Shown here piece by piece: positions 62,995 through 64,000 of a DNA stretch of 64,000 bases. Source of the DNA: Rotaria sp. Silwood1. Taxonomy: Eukaryota; Rotifera; Eurotatoria; Philodinida; Philodinidae. The stretch spans positions 372,001 through 436,000 of the forward strand of contig CAJNOP010000092.1 in NCBI GenBank assembly GCA_905250075.1. The letters are read 5' to 3'. The position numbers were made by a program, and so were the translations under genes. The notes below the pieces were generated by a model. That model was not told the DNA's origin. It did not search any database and saw only the letters and a list, made by a program, of their open reading frames with translations. Position 1 is the first letter of the stretch. Every line of letters starts with the position of its first letter.

Positions 62995-63282
62995 GTCAGG
63001 ATCTCTTTAACCAAACACAGACCCAGAAAAACTCACACATTCGTTCTTTCGAAAACAAATTCAAGTTCTTGTTCAAAGCAAAGTGATGTCGTTTGTCACA
63101 TTCTTCAGCAAACAATGAGTTCGATGGGAACAAGGATAATCTGTCATGAGCCTTGGCACAAATATTTTGTATTCGAAAAGCTTCATTAATTTTATGGCGC
63201 GTAGAGCATGAGCAAGAACACAGTATTGTCTATTTTCCCTTTGTATATAAACTTCTATTCGACACCAATATGATCAGAATCT

Positions 63283-63357
63283 TGGGTGTGTGAGTGTGGA
63301 CTGTGGGTGTGGCTGTAGCTATGGGTGAGTGTGAGGGTGTGGGGATGGCAAGGAGTG
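63283..63357 (+). repeat. telomere-like degenerate G/T tract
   Basis: About 75 bases of the form TGGGTGTGTGAGTGTGG, CTGTGGGTGTGG, GAGGGTGTGGGGATGG. TGTGGG occurs at 63302 and 63338. Same strand bias as the tract at 62908-62994. Confidence 0.55.
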
Positions 63358-63360
63358 ACA

Positions 63361-63656
63361 AATATCAAATTGTTACTAATTTTCAAAATTTATATGCCAA
63401 AATTTTCCAAATTTCCAAATTTTCAAAATTTTCAAAATTTTTAGAATACAACTAACTAGAAATAATAAGAAACATTGAGTTGATATCATCGTACTAACTG
63501 TCTTCTACAACTTAATTAAAAACAAATGTCTATTGAATCATTAAAACCCTACCACTTATATTTATACTGACCAGACAAGCAGATATCAGATATTTACTTT
63601 CAATATTAAATTTGAAAATTATTGCTCAACCATAACATATGAAACATCATATAGTA
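63361..63656. other. AT-rich DNA with short CAAAATTTTC-type repeats
   Basis: Between about 63380 and 63445 the words CAAAATTT, CCAAATTT and TCAAAATTTTC recur in a short degenerate run. No gene is seen. Confidence 0.4.
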
Positions 63657-63756
63657 NNNNNNNNNNNNNNNNNNNNNNNNNNNNNNNNNNNNNNNNNNNN
63701 NNNNNNNNNNNNNNNNNNNNNNNNNNNNNNNNNNNNNNNNNNNNNNNNNNNNNNNN
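63657..63756. other. assembly gap (100 N)
   Basis: Exactly 100 unknown bases; the true gap length is unknown. Confidence 1.
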
Positions 63757-64000
63757 TGAAGGAAAGCACTTTCGATGTATGATCAGCATTCATATAAACC
63801 TGAAATGATACATTGATCAGGAAGAATGATGTCATAATTTTGCATCATCGCAGCAGATTCATGATGTCGAATAAAATCAGTAAACACAATAGTGAAGAAT
63901 TCAGATAAATATGGCAATAGAATGTTTTAGATTATATTTAGTTAATATTATTGCCACAGTGTGAATTATGAAAACTGTATTTGCACCTGATCAAATGAAG

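Overview
This window is AT-rich metazoan DNA with many short introns (about 45-80 bases, GT-AG) and a few longer ones. Gene content (delta-catenin, protocadherin, tailless-type nuclear receptor, radial-spoke and other cilia-type genes) marks an invertebrate animal. Degenerate TGTGGG-like tracts near both ends and a WWE/ADP-ribosyltransferase gene in transposon-rich DNA point to a bdelloid rotifer. That assignment is an inference from gene types and telomere-like sequence, not a database match.

The left 39 kb is gene-bearing. In order: a possible first exon leaving the left edge (448-473, -); a p120/delta-catenin gene (2090-7135, -, 10 exons); a histidine-phosphatase-superfamily gene (9378-10205, -); a 7.6 kb intergenic stretch holding a complete non-autonomous hAT element (13691-14598); a seven-repeat protocadherin (17835-21853, +, 5 exons); an unrecognised six-exon gene (23114-25535, +); a small convergent ORF (25567-25815, -); LRRC27 (26453-30577, +, 9 exons); an NR2E/tailless nuclear receptor (32366-34194, -, 6 exons); and RSPH4A/6A (37156-39242, +, 9 exons). 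I joined the exons by hand. Each multi-exon model keeps frame across all junctions and has a total length divisible by three.

The right 25 kb changes character. It holds a second hAT element made of GC-rich arrays (41357-41929), a decayed FLYWCH/Mutator-like element with repeat-built inverted ends (about 45672-46672), two large foldback palindromes (46996-47596 and 52280-53372), one intact intronless WWE-ART gene (50016-51086), a 4.5 kb array of about 92-base units that are themselves palindromic (about 57040-61585), and three G/T-rich telomere-like tracts (62624-63357). This looks like subtelomeric or otherwise heterochromatic DNA. Two 100-base assembly gaps lie at 42973-43072 and 63657-63756, so continuity across them is assumed.

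Functionally the left half mixes cell-adhesion genes (catenin, protocadherin), a neural/eye-type transcription factor, and genes linked to motile cilia (RSPH4A, probably LRRC27). The most unusual structures are the dyad-satellite array, the repeat-armed transposons and the telomere-like tracts.
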